Positions 28,262-37,638 are shown, counted from the stretch's first letter. The stretch is DNA of 54,630 nt from Methanomicrobiales archaeon (GCA_026394765.1 JAPKXQ010000056.1:1-54630); one strand, 5' to 3'. The notes: generated by a model from the letters alone, not told the origin. Numbers and translations: made by a program.

Positions 28262-28704
28262 AGCCTGCCTCCAAGTGAGGCGAGGAATTGATGGATCGCA
28301 GCGACGAACTCCTCCCCCTCCCCTTCAGTCCGGGGATAGTTCAGGTCGAGGGTCGGGATGGAACGCTGGCGGATCATGAACTTCACCAGTTCATTGGTCC
28401 GCGCGCACCCCATACAGCCGAAGGCGAAGTCTGCATCATGCACGACAATAGCTGCTTCTGCATCTTCGATCAAGGGGCCATAAACTGCCATCCTCCCCCT
28501 GACTCCTGAAGGGACTTCGACAGCGGCATATTTGAGGCCACGCTTAGGGTCATCTGGTGTGATCTGGAGGGGAGGAGACTCCAGACCTGGGGTCTGGATC
28601 CGCTCCCTGATCCCCAGGGCGGTCCCCAGCGGGGTATGATCGAACCGTGCGACGAGGTCAGAGAGAATGAGGCTGGTTGCGGGATAGATAAACACCTTTG
28701 CCAT
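28258..28704 (-). CDS. mmp5: Methanogenesis marker protein 5
   Basis: The protein has 148 residues. The start [20 protein letters not shown] and the segment [20 protein letters not shown] are characteristic of Mmp5. The CMGC pair may be a metal or cluster ligand (inference). The family resembles the small subunits that accompany BadF-type ATPases. It lies between mmp6 (3-bp gap) and mmp15 (4-bp overlap). Confidence 0.9.
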   Translation of the reverse strand: MAKVFIYPATSLILSDLVARFDHTPLGTALGIRERIQTPGLESPPLQITPDDPKRGLKYAAVEVPSGVRGRMAVYGPLIEDAEAAIVVHDADFAFGCMGCARTNELVKFMIRQRSIPTLDLNYPRTEGEGEEFVAAIHQFLASLGGRL

Positions 28705-28707
28705 AGG

Positions 28708-29166
28708 TCATGGCTCCTTTGCTGCGATAATCGCCTTTAAGCGGGCGCTATCAAGACGCCCGGTATGATCGGGAGTGGGTGGGTGTGGTTCGATGCCTGG
28801 GTCTCTTGATGGGAGTCGAAGCAGACCCCTTGAGATGTGGCGGATGATGCCCATCTCGAACTCATGGCCAAAGAATCCGGGGCGAGCCCCTCCGAGGTTT
28901 GCACGGCACCTTCTTGGGTCCCCAGGGGGAAACCCCCTGTCTTTGACAAAGATGTGGGTGGGATCAAAGCTGCGGATGCGACTAACCAGGTCCTCGACCT
29001 CACTTTCAGATCCGGTCACCTGGATGCCGAAGCAGGTCTCTTTTATCATCACGCCCCCGGCGATCTCGTATGCCCGTATGGCAAGATCACCGGGTGTCAT
29101 GTCAGGCGACTCCACAAAGACATATTTGGTGACAGATCCCCGATATTCAGGTTCATAATCAGCCAT
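28708..29166 (-). CDS. mmp6: Methanogenesis marker protein 6
   Basis: The protein has 152 residues. ESPDMTPGDLAIRAYE, IKETCFGIQVTG and the arginine/glycine-rich CRANLGGARPGFFGHEFEM are conserved Mmp6 segments. No enzyme motif was recognised. Its start overlaps the mmp3 stop by 8 bases. Restricted to methanogens; proposed to act with the MCR activation proteins. Confidence 0.9.
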   Translation of the reverse strand: MADYEPEYRGSVTKYVFVESPDMTPGDLAIRAYEIAGGVMIKETCFGIQVTGSESEVEDLVSRIRSFDPTHIFVKDRGFPPGDPRRCRANLGGARPGFFGHEFEMGIIRHISRGLLRLPSRDPGIEPHPPTPDHTGRLDSARLKAIIAAKEP

Positions 29167-30691
29167 GGCCTTTCACCTCCCGCAGATAGACTATCTCTTT
29201 TTCTGATATTCCCTTCAGCTTTTCGCAACTGAGCACCCTGCCAATGACATTGGTCCCGTCAAAGGGCTCTGACGTCGGACCGAAGTCGCGGTTGGTGGAG
29301 AGCCGGACACCGACGAGTCCCGTGCCTTTTCTGGAGTCGTTTGTGATGGCAAGTAATCCTGCGGCCACCTCTCCTTCAGGCAGGTTCTCTGGGATGATCT
29401 TCACTCCTGGTGGAATCCTTGGCTTGAAGAGATAGACGTCCTCGAAGGTGAAGTAGAATGGGACCTGTCCCACGTCATGGAATGAGAGCCCGGTCAACTG
29501 TCGAAAGATCTGACAGGACTGAGGTGCGCACTCATCATCAAGGGTGATATCGATCACCTTCTCCACCGGTATAGTGGTGAGCGAAACGGCTCTCTCTGCA
29601 AGGACCTCCAAAGTGGTCCCGGGCACCTGGCCGATCACGATACGCGCGCCCTCCCCGTGGTCCACCTTCACCTCGATCCCCCGTATCGATGCAACACTTC
29701 GTGCCTTCTCAAGGGGAAGCCCCAGGAGGTCGAACCGTGGAGGAGTGACCTTGATTGCGAAGACCTCTCCTTCACGGGCGAGTCTGGGGATCTCGATTCC
29801 ATGGACCACCTGGCCGACCACGCTGTGTGTTGCATGCGGGGGGAGGTCTATGGTGTAGATGTAGACCGCCCCACGGGATTTTCCACTTGTCCGGACCGTG
29901 ACGGTCCCCTCTCGGCGGCCTGACCTGAGTTCTTCATCAACTTCGCTCCCTGCGTGGCGTTCGTCGCGGAGGTGAGTGCTTCCCCGCCTCCCGACTACGA
30001 ACCTGCCGTCCTGGAGGGCTAGGAGGAGGTGTTCGACAGAGCCCGCGCAGGTTGTGCTGACACTCTCGTCCCCTGTCCCCCATGCTGCGATCTCTACACG
30101 GGTAACGACCTGCATCCCCTCCTCAAGGGAAAGGTCAAGGTCAGTCGTTGTGAATGAGCGGGTGGTATCTGCTGCGCTCATCACCTGAGAGATCCCGAGC
30201 ACCCTGTCCCCTATTGCCCACCGGTCCAGCATGCCCCGGCCGCTCACCACCCGTGCCATTACCCCTCCCCCTGCGGGTGCACCATGGTCTGCGATGTGGT
30301 TTTTCCGCGCAAATATGAGGTACGACCGACCTGGGTCATACCCACCACATCCCAGGATCAGATCTCCCCGAAAATAACGGAAAGGTCTCCTTTCAGGGAC
30401 AAATGCTCCTGTAAATGGGCCAAAGGCGACGCTGTACCGGTCTGACCAGTGTACGACCAGGTACTCTCGCAGGTCTATGACAGGGGCCAGCGGAGAAACA
30501 CCACTGGTAAACTCAAGGACAACTTCCCCTGCGTTCGTCTTCAACTGGAGGTTCTCGGTGGCCTGCGTGAGTGATCCTCCGGGGCGAATGACTGCGACTG
30601 ATATGCGCGAGTCCCACTCTGGCAGGAGTGATCCCAGGGTGCTCCCATCAGGGATATCTTTTGGGTCCCCGTCGAGGAGGAGCGATACCAT
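29159..30691 (-). CDS. mmp3: Methanogenesis marker protein 3 (cyclophilin-like C-terminal part)
   Basis: The protein has 510 residues from ATG 30691. A start 6 codons upstream is possible but would overlap atwA, and GGAGTG precedes 30691. Segments DLILGCGGYDPGRSYLIFA, CAGSVEHLLLALQDGRFVVG and RLSTNRDFGPTSEPFDGTN identify Mmp3. The last has the look of a cyclophilin/peptidyl-prolyl isomerase-like fold (FGPTSEPFDGTNVIGRV). In several methanogens Mmp3 co-purifies with MCR-activation proteins. The gene starts 4 bp after the atwA stop. Confidence 0.9.
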   Translation of the reverse strand: MVSLLLDGDPKDIPDGSTLGSLLPEWDSRISVAVIRPGGSLTQATENLQLKTNAGEVVLEFTSGVSPLAPVIDLREYLVVHWSDRYSVAFGPFTGAFVPERRPFRYFRGDLILGCGGYDPGRSYLIFARKNHIADHGAPAGGGVMARVVSGRGMLDRWAIGDRVLGISQVMSAADTTRSFTTTDLDLSLEEGMQVVTRVEIAAWGTGDESVSTTCAGSVEHLLLALQDGRFVVGRRGSTHLRDERHAGSEVDEELRSGRREGTVTVRTSGKSRGAVYIYTIDLPPHATHSVVGQVVHGIEIPRLAREGEVFAIKVTPPRFDLLGLPLEKARSVASIRGIEVKVDHGEGARIVIGQVPGTTLEVLAERAVSLTTIPVEKVIDITLDDECAPQSCQIFRQLTGLSFHDVGQVPFYFTFEDVYLFKPRIPPGVKIIPENLPEGEVAAGLLAITNDSRKGTGLVGVRLSTNRDFGPTSEPFDGTNVIGRVLSCEKLKGISEKEIVYLREVKGHG

Positions 30692-30695
30692 GGTT

Positions 30696-32318
30696 TCACT
30701 CCGTCGCAACCTTGCCCATCACATTGCGCTCCTCTTCGGTGAGGTTTGCGAGGACCTCAGCCGTCTTTCCTATCATCACGATCCGTCCTCCCCGCATCAG
30801 GGCCAGGCGGTCACATATGTCTTTTACAAAGTCCATATCATGGGAGACGACGATGAAGGTCTCGTCCATCTCGTCTCTCGCATGTAGGATGGAGTGTTTC
30901 ACATCGATCTTGGTGATAGGGTCCATCGTCCCGGTCGGCTCATCAAGGATCACGAGTCTGGGCTCCCGGATCAGGACCTGGGCGAGGGCCACCCGGTGGC
31001 GCTCCCCCTCTGAGAGCTGGCCAGGGAGGCGTTCCATTATCTCGTGGCTCTTCTCCTCAGTGAACCCTGCCATTCTGAGGGTGATGACCGCTTTTCGCAT
31101 TGCAAGCTCCTTGGGAAACTCGAGGCCAATCGCATCGGTGAGGTTGTCTAGCACGGTTCGATGCGGGAAGAGGTCGTACTCCTGGTGGAGAAGGCCGAGA
31201 TAGCATTTTGCCCTTCCCCGGTACTCAATCCCGGCCTTTGTCATGTCCACCCACTCGTCCCCGATCCTGATCATGAGCTCCCCGCTTGTAGGCTCAATGA
31301 TGCCGGAGATGAGGCGGGAGAGGGTGGTCTTCCCTGCGCCGCTCTTCCCGATGATCCCGAAGATCTCCTTCTCGTTCACCTCGAACGTGACCCCGTTCAC
31401 CGCTTTGACGACGCCTCTGTCCACTGAGATATAGCGCTTAAAGACATCCCGTGCGATCACGGTCCTCTCCCCAATCGCTGGCTGGCTGAACTCCTCAGTG
31501 TCACTATAATCTGCCATGAATCGGTGGATCACAGCCGTCGGGCTGCCGATGAGGACAACTTTTCCGTCTGCAATGAGAATAGCCCGGTCTGCGACATCCT
31601 CGATAACCTGGGAGAAGTGGGATGTTACGATCATGCTCATGTTGTTCCGCGCTGCGGCATCAGAGAGCATGGTATGCACGAGGCGGGCAGTCTCAGGGTC
31701 GAGGGTGCCGGTAGGTTCGTCGGCAAAGAGGGCAAATGGTTCCTTGGCGAGCTGGCGGGCGAGGACGACCCGTTGCTTCTCCCCTCCTGAAAGATCCCTG
31801 GCGATATGCATCATCCGGTGGGAGAGCCTGACCTGATCGAGAAGGTCTGCTGCCCGGGATATGGCGCGTTCCTGTGGGTATTCGATATCGTCGAGGGCAT
31901 GGAGGACGTTCTCGATGACGCGGTCATTCCCATAGAGCGCAAATGTTCTCTGGAACATGATCGCGCTCCTCCGCATGAGCCTCCTCTGCCGCTCCTCACT
32001 ACATCCCCAGAGGTCAAGGTCCTCCTTAAAAAGCACTCCTCCGCACACCGGGCATGGAATGCCAGCCGAACTGCCCACATCCAGGTACTCGCATGTCTGA
32101 CATACTGCTACATGGTATATGATGCGCCCAGCAGCTGGGGGCTGGTCTACCCCCCGCATGAGGTGCATGAGCACGGTCTTTCCGGCCCCAGACCTCCCGA
32201 AGATGCCGAGTGTCTCTCCCTCTCCAACTTCGAACGAGATCTCGCTCAGGACCCTCGTCCCATCAAAATCCATCGAAACATTGTCTACGGTGATCAATGG
32301 GGTCATCGCAATCCTCAC
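30696..32318 (-). CDS. atwA: Methyl-coenzyme M reductase activation component A2 (tandem ABC ATPase)
   Basis: The 540-residue protein has two ABC ATPase domains. The first has Walker A GRSGAGKT (41-48), an inserted zinc ribbon (C73, C76, C89, C92) and signature LSGGE (176-180). The second has Walker A GKSGAGKT (324-331) and signature LSEGE (435-439). There is no membrane domain, so it is not a transporter. Component A2 is the ATP-driven part of the system that reduces Ni of coenzyme F430 to Ni(I) in MCR. It heads the run of mmp genes. ATG at codon 5 (32306) is an alternative start. Confidence 0.95.
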   Translation of the reverse strand: MRIAMTPLITVDNVSMDFDGTRVLSEISFEVGEGETLGIFGRSGAGKTVLMHLMRGVDQPPAAGRIIYHVAVCQTCEYLDVGSSAGIPCPVCGGVLFKEDLDLWGCSEERQRRLMRRSAIMFQRTFALYGNDRVIENVLHALDDIEYPQERAISRAADLLDQVRLSHRMMHIARDLSGGEKQRVVLARQLAKEPFALFADEPTGTLDPETARLVHTMLSDAAARNNMSMIVTSHFSQVIEDVADRAILIADGKVVLIGSPTAVIHRFMADYSDTEEFSQPAIGERTVIARDVFKRYISVDRGVVKAVNGVTFEVNEKEIFGIIGKSGAGKTTLSRLISGIIEPTSGELMIRIGDEWVDMTKAGIEYRGRAKCYLGLLHQEYDLFPHRTVLDNLTDAIGLEFPKELAMRKAVITLRMAGFTEEKSHEIMERLPGQLSEGERHRVALAQVLIREPRLVILDEPTGTMDPITKIDVKHSILHARDEMDETFIVVSHDMDFVKDICDRLALMRGGRIVMIGKTAEVLANLTEEERNVMGKVATE

Positions 32319-32353
32319 TCTACCTACCTATTCTCGCACTTGTGACATATTAC

Positions 32354-32364
32354 CTTTTATTTAT
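32354..32364 (-). promoter_or_regulatory. Putative TATA box for the atwA-mmp operon
   Basis: In the 72-bp gap between the HAD gene and atwA the minus strand reads GGATAAATAAAAGG, an archaeal TATA-like box about 35-50 nt before the candidate atwA starts. It suggests that the operon has its own promoter even if read-through from the HAD gene occurs. Confidence 0.5.
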
Positions 32365-32390
32365 CCTTGCAGGACTGGATCTAATGGAAT

Positions 32391-33191
32391 TTAATGGGTA
32401 TTTTGGGCCGCCACGATCGTAACCACCTCGCCAACTGTCGTGACAACATGGTCAGCTGCTTCGTAGAGGTCAATGGGCTTATCACCCGACTGCTCTTCGG
32501 TGAGGATGGCGAGGTCTGCTTCCCGCATCGCATGGAGGTCATTGATCCCATCTCCCACCATAACCACGGTGCTATACTCCTTCTTCAGGTCCCTCACAAT
32601 CTGGGCCTTCACCGTGGGTGTTGCAATGCCATACACACGGTCCCGGGGAATCCCCAGGAAATCTGCCATTCGTTCCAGCTTTACCGTCCGGTCCCCGGAG
32701 GCGATGAAGGCAGGGACCCCCATCCTGTGGAGGGCGGTGATCGCTTCTTTTGCACCAGGAAAAGGCGTCCCTCCGGTGGTGATCGTGAACTCGATCTCGC
32801 GAGTGCCCATATGAACGATCACTCCGGAATTCAGGGTGAGGACCGACTCGCGGCTGCACATCTTCCAGACATACCGGATACACTCCTGGAGGTCTCCGAT
32901 CGTTGCCGTCCTGTCTGCATAGAGGGCTTTTGCGATCTCATCGGCAGCAACCACCTGGCACATGCAGGATACACCAAACCCCACCCCGCGAGAGGCTAGG
33001 AATTCAGAGAGGTACACCTCTGGGGGGGTGTCGATAACCTCCTGGGAGTGGATGTGGAGGACAAGGAGTACACGTTCCGGGTCGCTGAATGTGAGATTCA
33101 CAGTCTCGATGCCAGGCAGGAGGCGCCTGTTCGGGACGTCTTTTGCAACACGAAATGTACGAAGGAGTGTCCCTGCACTATCAAACACCAC
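32391..33191 (-). CDS. HAD-superfamily phosphatase/P-type-ATPase-like protein
   Basis: The protein has 266 residues. HAD motif I is FDSAGTL near the start, motif II IASGD, the motif III lysine is in TPTVKAQIV, and motif IV is MVGDGINDLHAM. The C-terminal part resembles the soluble phosphorylation domain of P-type ATPases. The residue two after the nucleophile is Ala, not the general-acid Asp. A cysteine-bearing insert (GFGVSCMCQVV, KMCSRES) precedes motif II. Tandem GTG codons at 33194 and 33191 are candidate starts; neither has a clear ribosome site. It lies 72 bp upstream of atwA on the same strand and diverges from the isomerase/RuBisCO pair. Substrate unknown. Confidence 0.8.
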   Translation of the reverse strand: MVFDSAGTLLRTFRVAKDVPNRRLLPGIETVNLTFSDPERVLLVLHIHSQEVIDTPPEVYLSEFLASRGVGFGVSCMCQVVAADEIAKALYADRTATIGDLQECIRYVWKMCSRESVLTLNSGVIVHMGTREIEFTITTGGTPFPGAKEAITALHRMGVPAFIASGDRTVKLERMADFLGIPRDRVYGIATPTVKAQIVRDLKKEYSTVVMVGDGINDLHAMREADLAILTEEQSGDKPIDLYEAADHVVTTVGEVVTIVAAQNTH

Positions 33192-33267
33192 TGCAACCCC
33201 AGACTTGACCAGGGAACCACCTCATAACTTCTATGTAGTTCCCCATCATTGAAGTTCCTGATATGGC

Positions 33268-34242
33268 ATGACCCTCGAGGAGACCGTGGTTGCGATAAGG
33301 GGAATGGAGGTACGGGGCGCCGGGCGTATTGCCCGTCTGGCAGTGGAAGCGCTCTGCTCTCATGCCGCCGCCCAGGAGACTTATGATCTTGCTTCATTCA
33401 GGTGTGCTATGGAGCAAGCTGCAAGGACCCTTATTGCGACAAGGCCGACCGCAGTCTCGCTTCCCAATGCGGTCCATGTCGTGATGGCAGCCATGAGGAG
33501 AGCAACAACAGTACCTGAAGCTAAGACTCGTATCCATGATGAGGGATCGGCATTCCTATCAGCTTCACGGGAGGCTGTTAAGAAGATCGGAGAGATCGGG
33601 GCCAGGCACATCAGGGACGGGGACGTCCTTCTCACCCACTGCAACTCAGAGGCCGCTCTTGCCTGTATCATCGCAGCTCACCGCGAGGGGAAGCGGATCG
33701 AAGTATATGCCACCGAGGTGCGGCCAAGGGGCCAGGGCCTCCTCACGATCACCGCGCTGAATGCCGAGGGGATCAGGACCAACTATATCGTGGACTCTGC
33801 TGTGCGGTTCTTCATGCAGAAGGTCGACCTCGTGGTGGTGGGAGCCGATGCCGTTGCAGTGAACGGTGCGGTGGTGAACAAGATTGGGACCTCCCAGATC
33901 GCCCTCACCGCACATGAGACACGAACAAGTGTGATGGTCGCAGCCGAGACCTACAAGTTTGCTCCCAGGACGATCTTTGGAGAACAGATAGCGATTGAGG
34001 AGCGGGACGGCGAAGAGGTCCTCGCAGGAGAGATCTCCAGGACACTACCCCATGTGACGGTGAGGAACCCCTCCTTTGATGTTACCCCGGCTGAGTATAT
34101 TGATCTGATCGTGACTGAAGTGGGGGCGATCCCACCCCAGATGGCTTACCTCGTCATCAGGGACCACTTGGGATGGGAGATAGGGGCATTATCAGGGAAG
34201 ACCTGGCCGCCCCTTGTCGGATGTGAGGGGAGATCCGAATGA
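33268..34242 (+). CDS. Ribose-1,5-bisphosphate isomerase
   Basis: The 324-residue protein of the eIF2B-alpha-like family has LLTHCNSEAAL with catalytic C125 and VVVGADAVAVNG with D194, the Cys/Asp pair known from the archaeal enzyme. EVYATEVRPRGQG (145-157) and NKIGTSQIAL also match. It converts ribose-1,5-bisphosphate to ribulose-1,5-bisphosphate, the substrate of the RuBisCO encoded next. The stop overlaps the RuBisCO ATG by 4 bases (ATGA). A translation-initiation-factor paralogue is the main alternative, but the coupling to RuBisCO makes the isomerase assignment strong. Confidence 0.95.
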   Translation: MTLEETVVAIRGMEVRGAGRIARLAVEALCSHAAAQETYDLASFRCAMEQAARTLIATRPTAVSLPNAVHVVMAAMRRATTVPEAKTRIHDEGSAFLSASREAVKKIGEIGARHIRDGDVLLTHCNSEAALACIIAAHREGKRIEVYATEVRPRGQGLLTITALNAEGIRTNYIVDSAVRFFMQKVDLVVVGADAVAVNGAVVNKIGTSQIALTAHETRTSVMVAAETYKFAPRTIFGEQIAIEERDGEEVLAGEISRTLPHVTVRNPSFDVTPAEYIDLIVTEVGAIPPQMAYLVIRDHLGWEIGALSGKTWPPLVGCEGRSE

Positions 34243-35438
34243 AAGATGTGGTGGCGACATACTACTTCAGGCCCCGGGGGGACACCTCCCCGGCGCAGGC
34301 CGCGGTGGCCATATGTGAGGAGGAGACGACCGGTACATGGACCGGGATCGGGACCAGGCAGGAGTATGTGAAGCGGCTCGATGGGAGTGTCGAGGCTGTT
34401 GAAGCCTGTGGCGAGGGATACACCACAAAGATCCATTACCCTTCGGAGATCTTTGAGGTAGGTAACGTGGCCCAGTACCTATCGGTCATCGCGGGAAACC
34501 TCTTTGGCCTCGCAAGGCTCCAGAGTGTCCGTCTGCTCGACATCGATTTCCCTGATGAACTTGTGCCTTTTCGGGGGCCGAAGTTCGGGATCTCAGGGAT
34601 CCGTCACCTTGTTGGCACTACGAAACGGCCCCATGTAGGTACTATCATAAAGCCTAAGGTAGGTCTTGACCCGGGCGACACGGCCGCAGTCGCTTATGAA
34701 GCGGCGATTGGGGGGATTGATCTGATCAAGGACGACGAGACTCTAACTGACCAGCCCTTCTGTCCTATCAGGGAACGCGTCCCGGCGGTGATGGCGCAGC
34801 TCGATGACGCGAAGGCCGAGACCGGGCAGCAGGTCCTCTATGCGGTCAATGTCACCACGCGGGCAGACCGGATCGTGGAGCGTGCAAAAGAGGCGATAGG
34901 TCTTGGGGCGAACATGGTGATGGTTGATGTGATAACCTCAGGGTTTTCGGCACTCGAGGCACTAGCATCGGACCCATCCATCAAAGTACCGATTCATGTC
35001 CACCGGACGATGCATGCCGCACTCACGCGAGACCCCTTCCATGGCATCGCGATGCGGCCTATTGCCCGCCTCGTCCGGATGCTAGGGGGTGACCAGCTCC
35101 ATACCGGGACAGTATCAGGGAAGATGAGCCACTCTGCCGATGAGGTCAGGGGTGACAACGCCGCCCTAATGGCGTCGTTTTATGGGATTAAGCGGACGTT
35201 TCCTGTCGCGAGCGGGGGGCTCCATCCTGGAAAGGTGGCAAAGGAGCTTGCCACTCTCGGTACCGACATCATACTTCAGGCAGGAGGAGGCGTTCATGGT
35301 CACCCGGGTGGCACCGCATCAGGGGCCCGTGCGATGCGACAGGCAGTGGACGCCTTCTTAGAAGGAATCCCGCCTGAAGAGTATGCCCGGGACCACCGCG
35401 AGCTCGCCCAGGCCCTCGAGAGGTGGGGCTTAGGTTGA
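34239..35438 (+). CDS. rbcL: Form III ribulose-1,5-bisphosphate carboxylase/oxygenase
   Basis: The protein is 399 residues, short at the N-terminus compared with plant enzymes but with a full catalytic set: K138/K140 in TIIKPKVGL, carbamylated K164 with D166 and E167 in DLIKDDE, H255 in HVHRTMH, H288 in HTGTVSGK, loop-6 K295 and S325 in ASGGLHPG. It fixes CO2 onto RuBP giving two 3-phosphoglycerate. In archaea it works in AMP/nucleoside salvage or, with phosphoribulokinase, in the reductive hexulose-phosphate pathway described in Methanospirillum. The co-translated isomerase points to R15P-derived RuBP. Confidence 0.96.
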   Translation: MKDVVATYYFRPRGDTSPAQAAVAICEEETTGTWTGIGTRQEYVKRLDGSVEAVEACGEGYTTKIHYPSEIFEVGNVAQYLSVIAGNLFGLARLQSVRLLDIDFPDELVPFRGPKFGISGIRHLVGTTKRPHVGTIIKPKVGLDPGDTAAVAYEAAIGGIDLIKDDETLTDQPFCPIRERVPAVMAQLDDAKAETGQQVLYAVNVTTRADRIVERAKEAIGLGANMVMVDVITSGFSALEALASDPSIKVPIHVHRTMHAALTRDPFHGIAMRPIARLVRMLGGDQLHTGTVSGKMSHSADEVRGDNAALMASFYGIKRTFPVASGGLHPGKVAKELATLGTDIILQAGGGVHGHPGGTASGARAMRQAVDAFLEGIPPEEYARDHRELAQALERWGLG

Positions 35439-35466
35439 TGGGCACGATCTTGAGGGTGACCTTGTA

Positions 35467-36515
35467 ATGGGACCTCGCAGGCAAAGTGCGGCCATAAAAT
35501 AAACCTATTCGTCCGAGGGGCGCTCCTCATCTCCTCAATTACGCTCATCTTACTTGCTGGCTCTGCAGTGTGTCAGCAATGGGGCCTTGCTACGATCCAG
35601 CCACCTCCCATCATCTTGAGTGTCCCTTTCGTCCCTACCCCGGTAACTGGGGACGAGGCAGACCACCTCGCCTATGATATCGAGGCGACTGGTCTCCAGA
35701 GGTCAGGGTACCGTCCTGTCTGCCTTGAAGTTCTCTCCTGGATCTCTGCCAGGGGGACTCTATCATCGGCTTATCCTCGTTGAAGAGGCATTTCTATGGC
35801 GAATGACTGCTGTTTCAGGAGCGTTCATTGATCCTGGCCAGGGTTTTCCCATTTCGATAGGTCCTCTGTTCCGGGGCTCCGTGTGGCTTGTCACTGAGAC
35901 GAGTGGCCCTGCGACCCACCACTTCAAGAGCCAGATCACTTATAGAGGATCTATGAGGGTCCCCCAGAGGTTCGCGTCCGACTGGAGCCGGGTGGATGAG
36001 TCTGGTTCCCGGTAGCAAGGCAGTGGCCTTGTCAATGAGACTGGCACTGCTATGGTGAGGAACTCCTCGCAGTGAAGGACGGCACTGTGGTAGCTACAAT
36101 GGATGGGATCTCTGATAACCCCCGGGTAGGGGAGATACGGGACCTCTCCATCGACGAGCTAGGGATGAACCAGGTCCTCCTGGAGGTGGCAAATGGAACA
36201 TATGCGTGCTATGCACACCTGCTGCCTGGGAGTGTGCAGGTGATGGCAGGTGATTACGTGAAGGGAGGGGATGTGGTGGGCAGCATAGGGAACTCAGATG
36301 CACCACACCTCCACTTCCAGGTCTGTGATGCGCCTGACCTCCTGGGGTCCGAGGGACTTCCGTTTGTGTTCCAGGGATTTGAGGAGACCGGGAGGTGTAT
36401 AGTGAACACCTATACCGGGAGGTTTACGTGTGTCACTTTCGATTCAGTCCGCCTGCATGAGGGGGAGATACCCGAGAACAACCGTATCATTCGTTTTCCA
36501 GAGATCCATGAATAA
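35467..36515 (+). pseudogene. Broken M23-family metallopeptidase
   Basis: Pieces of one secreted peptidase gene are spread over all reading frames. They are a start MGPRRQSAAIK (35467); a signal-like stretch FVRGALLISSITLILLAG with VPFVPTPVTGDEADHLAYDI (frame of 35568); RGSVWLVTETSGPATHHFKS and PQRFASDWSRVDESG (frame of 35674); then WHCYGEELLAVKDGTVVATM, YACYAHLLPGSVQV and NSDAPHLHFQV (frame of 36072). YAHL and HLHF are M23/LytM metal-site motifs. At least three frameshifts and stops separate the pieces, so no full enzyme can be made; the last 147 codons remain open. It follows rbcL by about 30 bp. Confidence 0.8.
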
Positions 36516-36575
36516 TAGAAAGGATCAGGTTTTATCGAACAGGAGAGAGCGAGAAAGAAGAGGGGGCAGGAGCCC

Positions 36576-37166
36576 TCAGTCAGAGAACTCTACCCGTGAT
36601 GACTCGCCGGGTGCCACGTCACTGTAGATGTAGAGTGTCCGGTATAAATAGGGCACCCGGTAGTACCCTGCATAGCCTGAAACACCAACACGTGCAATGT
36701 CATTGTCACCATTGTACCTTGATTTCCACCGCACGAGTGACTTCATTGTTCTATAGGGATAGATCTTCCGCCAGTCACTGTTGTAACCATGGTTCTCATA
36801 ATACCAGTCTGTATAGAGATAGCCATAGTTGGGACCCCCATAATAGCCGAGATCCGTGATGTATAGTGTCTGCCCGGGTCTCAAATGAGCTGTCGCAGTT
36901 CTTGTGTTCCACTTCAAAGTCTGACCGTTCGCAATTTTTAATGTCGTGGTATACAGATACACATATGCCTCGGGAGAAGGGCCAATGCTCTCTGCCATGA
37001 TCGTTCCATCGCCCATCGTGGCAATGATCTGCGCGGCATCGGCAGGGTCGGGGAAGTTAACAGACCAGTCCTTCCATTTTGGAGAGACGGGTGCTGCGAG
37101 GGCAGGTACGGCTAGGACCGTGAGGACAAGGAGTGCAACTACCACTCCAAATGCAACTTTTCGCAT
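36576..37166 (-). CDS. Secreted protein of unknown function
   Basis: The 196-residue protein has a clear signal peptide (MRKVAFGVVVALLVLTVLAV, cleaved near ALAAP). The mature part is rich in Tyr and aromatic residues with repeated short motifs (LYTTTLKI, LYITDLGYYGG, LYTDWYY, YLYRTLYIYSD), suggesting a beta-strand surface domain. No family was recognised. The start is secure: on the minus strand AGGAGGT (complement at 37175-37181) lies 8 nt before the ATG. The neighbouring envelope genes suggest an exported structural or adhesive role, but that is only inference. Confidence 0.75.
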   Translation of the reverse strand: MRKVAFGVVVALLVLTVLAVPALAAPVSPKWKDWSVNFPDPADAAQIIATMGDGTIMAESIGPSPEAYVYLYTTTLKIANGQTLKWNTRTATAHLRPGQTLYITDLGYYGGPNYGYLYTDWYYENHGYNSDWRKIYPYRTMKSLVRWKSRYNGDNDIARVGVSGYAGYYRVPYLYRTLYIYSDVAPGESSRVEFSD

Positions 37167-37181
37167 ATCAGATTACCTCCT

Positions 37182-37638
37182 GTCTGTTCTAACAATAGGT
37201 TACTTCCCCCTCTCTGCTTAAAAAAACATCTCTTGATACCTGGTAGGAGTAATAGAAACCTGTATCCTCTACATGAATAAGTACGATCGTCCTGTTATTT
37301 CCTGTATAGACGGGCAACAGGCCTGTCCTGGTGAGGTCGCACGTATCTTGTAAATCTTCTCATTGAGGTGTAAAAGCCCTGGAACGACCTCCACCAATTG
37401 CCCCTCATCCCTTCGGGAGTAAGGATAGAATAAATATAAAGATGAACCTGGGCGTACTGATGGTTTGGGTCATCCGCCAAGGTTTATAGAGAGAGTTCGG
37501 TTATCTTGTTACTTGATCGATCAGGTAAGTGCCGGGCATATATATGTGGGCACATGAACAGACTGTGCCGTCTTTTAGTGGTAATGTGGAGGGCAACCAG
37601 GAATACCTACATGTAGGGGGAAGACGAGAAGAACAGGC
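37182..37638. other. Intergenic region with divergent promoters
   Basis: About 460 bp without a convincing gene. It separates the secreted unknown protein (leftward) from the C1 peptidase (rightward). A TATA-like GCATATATATG at 37537-37547 lies about 90 bp before the peptidase ATG. Confidence 0.5.

Noticed and set aside
29684-29703. Sequence resembling the first hairpin of the 58-bp repeat (TGCAACACTTCGTG)
   Set aside because: It lies inside mmp3, lacks the second arm, and the flanks do not match; taken as a chance match.
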